Below are positions 5,659-6,471 of a stretch of DNA of 6,471 nucleotides, one piece after another. The stretch comes from Gemmobacter sp. (GTDB lineage: Bacteria > Pseudomonadota > Alphaproteobacteria > Rhodobacterales > Rhodobacteraceae): contig DOMY01000293.1 of assembly GCA_003509785.1 (NCBI GenBank), positions 13,907 to 20,377 of the forward strand, in the 5' to 3' direction. Numbering within the stretch: position 1 is the first letter of the stretch; each line of letters starts with the position of its first letter. The position numbers were made by a program, and so were the translations under genes. The notes under the pieces were generated by a model. That model had not been told where the DNA came from. It saw only the letters and a program-made list of their open reading frames with translations, and ran no database searches.

Positions 5659-6471
5659 ATGATCCAGACCCGTATCGACCACGATCTGCTTGGCGACCGC
5701 GACGTGCCTGTTGGCGCCTATTGGGGGGTGCATACCCTGCGCGCGGTGGAAAACTTTGCCATTTCCGGGCAGACCATCGGCCAGGTGCCCGATCTGATTG
5801 CCGCGCTGGCGGTGATCAAGCAGGCGGCGGCCATGGCCAATGCCGATCTGGGCCTGCTGGATGGCGCGCGGCGTGATGCCATCGTGGCCGCCTGCGAAGA
5901 GATCCGCGCCGGCCGGCTGCATGATCATTTCATCGTCGATCAGATTCAGGGCGGGGCCGGCACTTCGACCAACATGAACGCCAATGAGGTGATCGCCAAC
6001 CGCGCGCTGGAAATCATGGGCCATGCCAAGGGGGAATACCGCTTTCTGCACCCCAACGAGCATGTGAACATGAGCCAGTCCACGAATGACGTTTACCCCA
6101 CCTCCTTGCGGCTGGCGGCCTGGGCGGGGATTCACCGGCTGATCCTTGCCATGGGCAGCCTGCGCGGGGCCTTTGCGGACAAGGCGGTGGAATTTGCCGA
6201 TATCCTGAAGATGGGCCGCACCCAGCTGCAGGAAGCCGTGCCGATGACGCTGGGCCAGGAATTCAACACCTTCGCCATCATGCTGGGCGAAGACGAGGCC
6301 CGGCTGGCCGAAGCGGCGCAGCTGATCCTGGAAATCAACCTGGGCGCCACGGCGATCGGCACCGGCATCACCGCCCACCCCGAATATGCCGAACGCGTGC
6401 GGGCGCGGCTGGCCGAAATCACGGGCATCCCGGTGGTGACCGCTGCCGATCTGGTGGAAGCCACGCCTGGA
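5659..6471 (+). CDS. aspA: Aspartate ammonia-lyase (aspartase), 3'-truncated
   Basis: The first 271 residues of a protein usually about 470 long are present; the frame is open to the window end. It belongs to the fumarase/aspartase superfamily and catalyses reversible deamination of L-aspartate to fumarate and ammonia in the cytoplasm, feeding aspartate into the TCA cycle. Diagnostic blocks are RIDHDLLGDRDVP (5-17), YWGVHTLRAVENF (21-33), QGGAGTSTNMNANEV (97-111, T102), NMSQSTNDVYPT (137-148, substrate-binding S141-T142-N143), GRTQLQEAVPMTLGQEF (186-202) and NLGATAIGTG (227-236). The Gln in GRTQLQ, where class II fumarases have His (GRTHLQ), and the VHTLRAVENF block favour aspartase over fumarase. 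The flexible GSSxxPxKxN catalytic loop lies beyond the window. GAGGA (5650-5654) four bases upstream supports ATG 5659. An in-frame ATG at 5644 would add MPEDT but lacks a comparable ribosome site. Confidence 0.94.
   Translation, partial: MIQTRIDHDLLGDRDVPVGAYWGVHTLRAVENFAISGQTIGQVPDLIAALAVIKQAAAMANADLGLLDGARRDAIVAACEEIRAGRLHDHFIVDQIQGGAGTSTNMNANEVIANRALEIMGHAKGEYRFLHPNEHVNMSQSTNDVYPTSLRLAAWAGIHRLILAMGSLRGAFADKAVEFADILKMGRTQLQEAVPMTLGQEFNTFAIMLGEDEARLAEAAQLILEINLGATAIGTGITAHPEYAERVRARLAEITGIPVVTAADLVEATPG

Noticed and set aside
5470..6378. A 302-residue minus-strand open frame opposite aspA.
   Set aside because: The plus strand encodes an unmistakable aspartase across the same bases. The antisense translation is His/Gln/Gly-rich without recognisable motifs.

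Overview
The window is high-GC DNA with tightly packed genes and strong G/C preference at third codon positions. The protein sequences look like those of an alphaproteobacterium, most probably a member of the Rhodobacteraceae/Paracoccaceae. That placement is my inference from composition, gene families and sequence style, not from a marker gene. The window holds six protein genes, two of them cut by its edges. I saw no RNA gene, insertion sequence, prophage or CRISPR array, and no gap over 300 bases.

Left part (1-2940, + strand): the 3' two-thirds of an FMN-dependent 2-hydroxyacid oxidase/dehydrogenase (LldD/glycolate oxidase family) is translationally coupled through a TGATG junction to a full FAD-linked oxidoreductase of the GlcD/D-lactate/D-2-hydroxyglutarate dehydrogenase family. 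The first family normally oxidises L-2-hydroxyacids and the second D-2-hydroxyacids, so the pair may oxidise both enantiomers of one substrate such as lactate. A small endonuclease/exonuclease/phosphatase (EEP) fold protein follows 41 bases later.

Middle (2885-4447, - strand): a 520-residue, membrane-anchored phospholipase D superfamily protein with two intact HKD motifs resembles cardiolipin synthase ClsC. It runs tail-to-tail into the EEP gene and the two coding regions overlap by 56 bases. EEP and cardiolipin synthase genes are also neighbours in E. coli (ybhP next to clsB), so a shared role in phospholipid metabolism is plausible.

Right part (4592-6471, + strand): a LysR-type regulator resembling the hypochlorite-responsive HypT/YjiE is divergent from the PLD gene. 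The 144-base gap between them carries a perfect 12-bp direct repeat with a 20-bp period, a likely operator. After a 170-base gap containing a possible -10 element, a second direct repeat and a hairpin, the window ends inside an aspartate ammonia-lyase gene (aspA), recognised from aspartase-specific residues. The regulator is well placed to control itself, the PLD gene, aspA, or several of these.

I see no clear new biological system. The points most worth a second look are the operator-like repeats, the HypT-like regulator beside aspA, the overlapping EEP/PLD pair and the putative L/D hydroxyacid oxidase pair.
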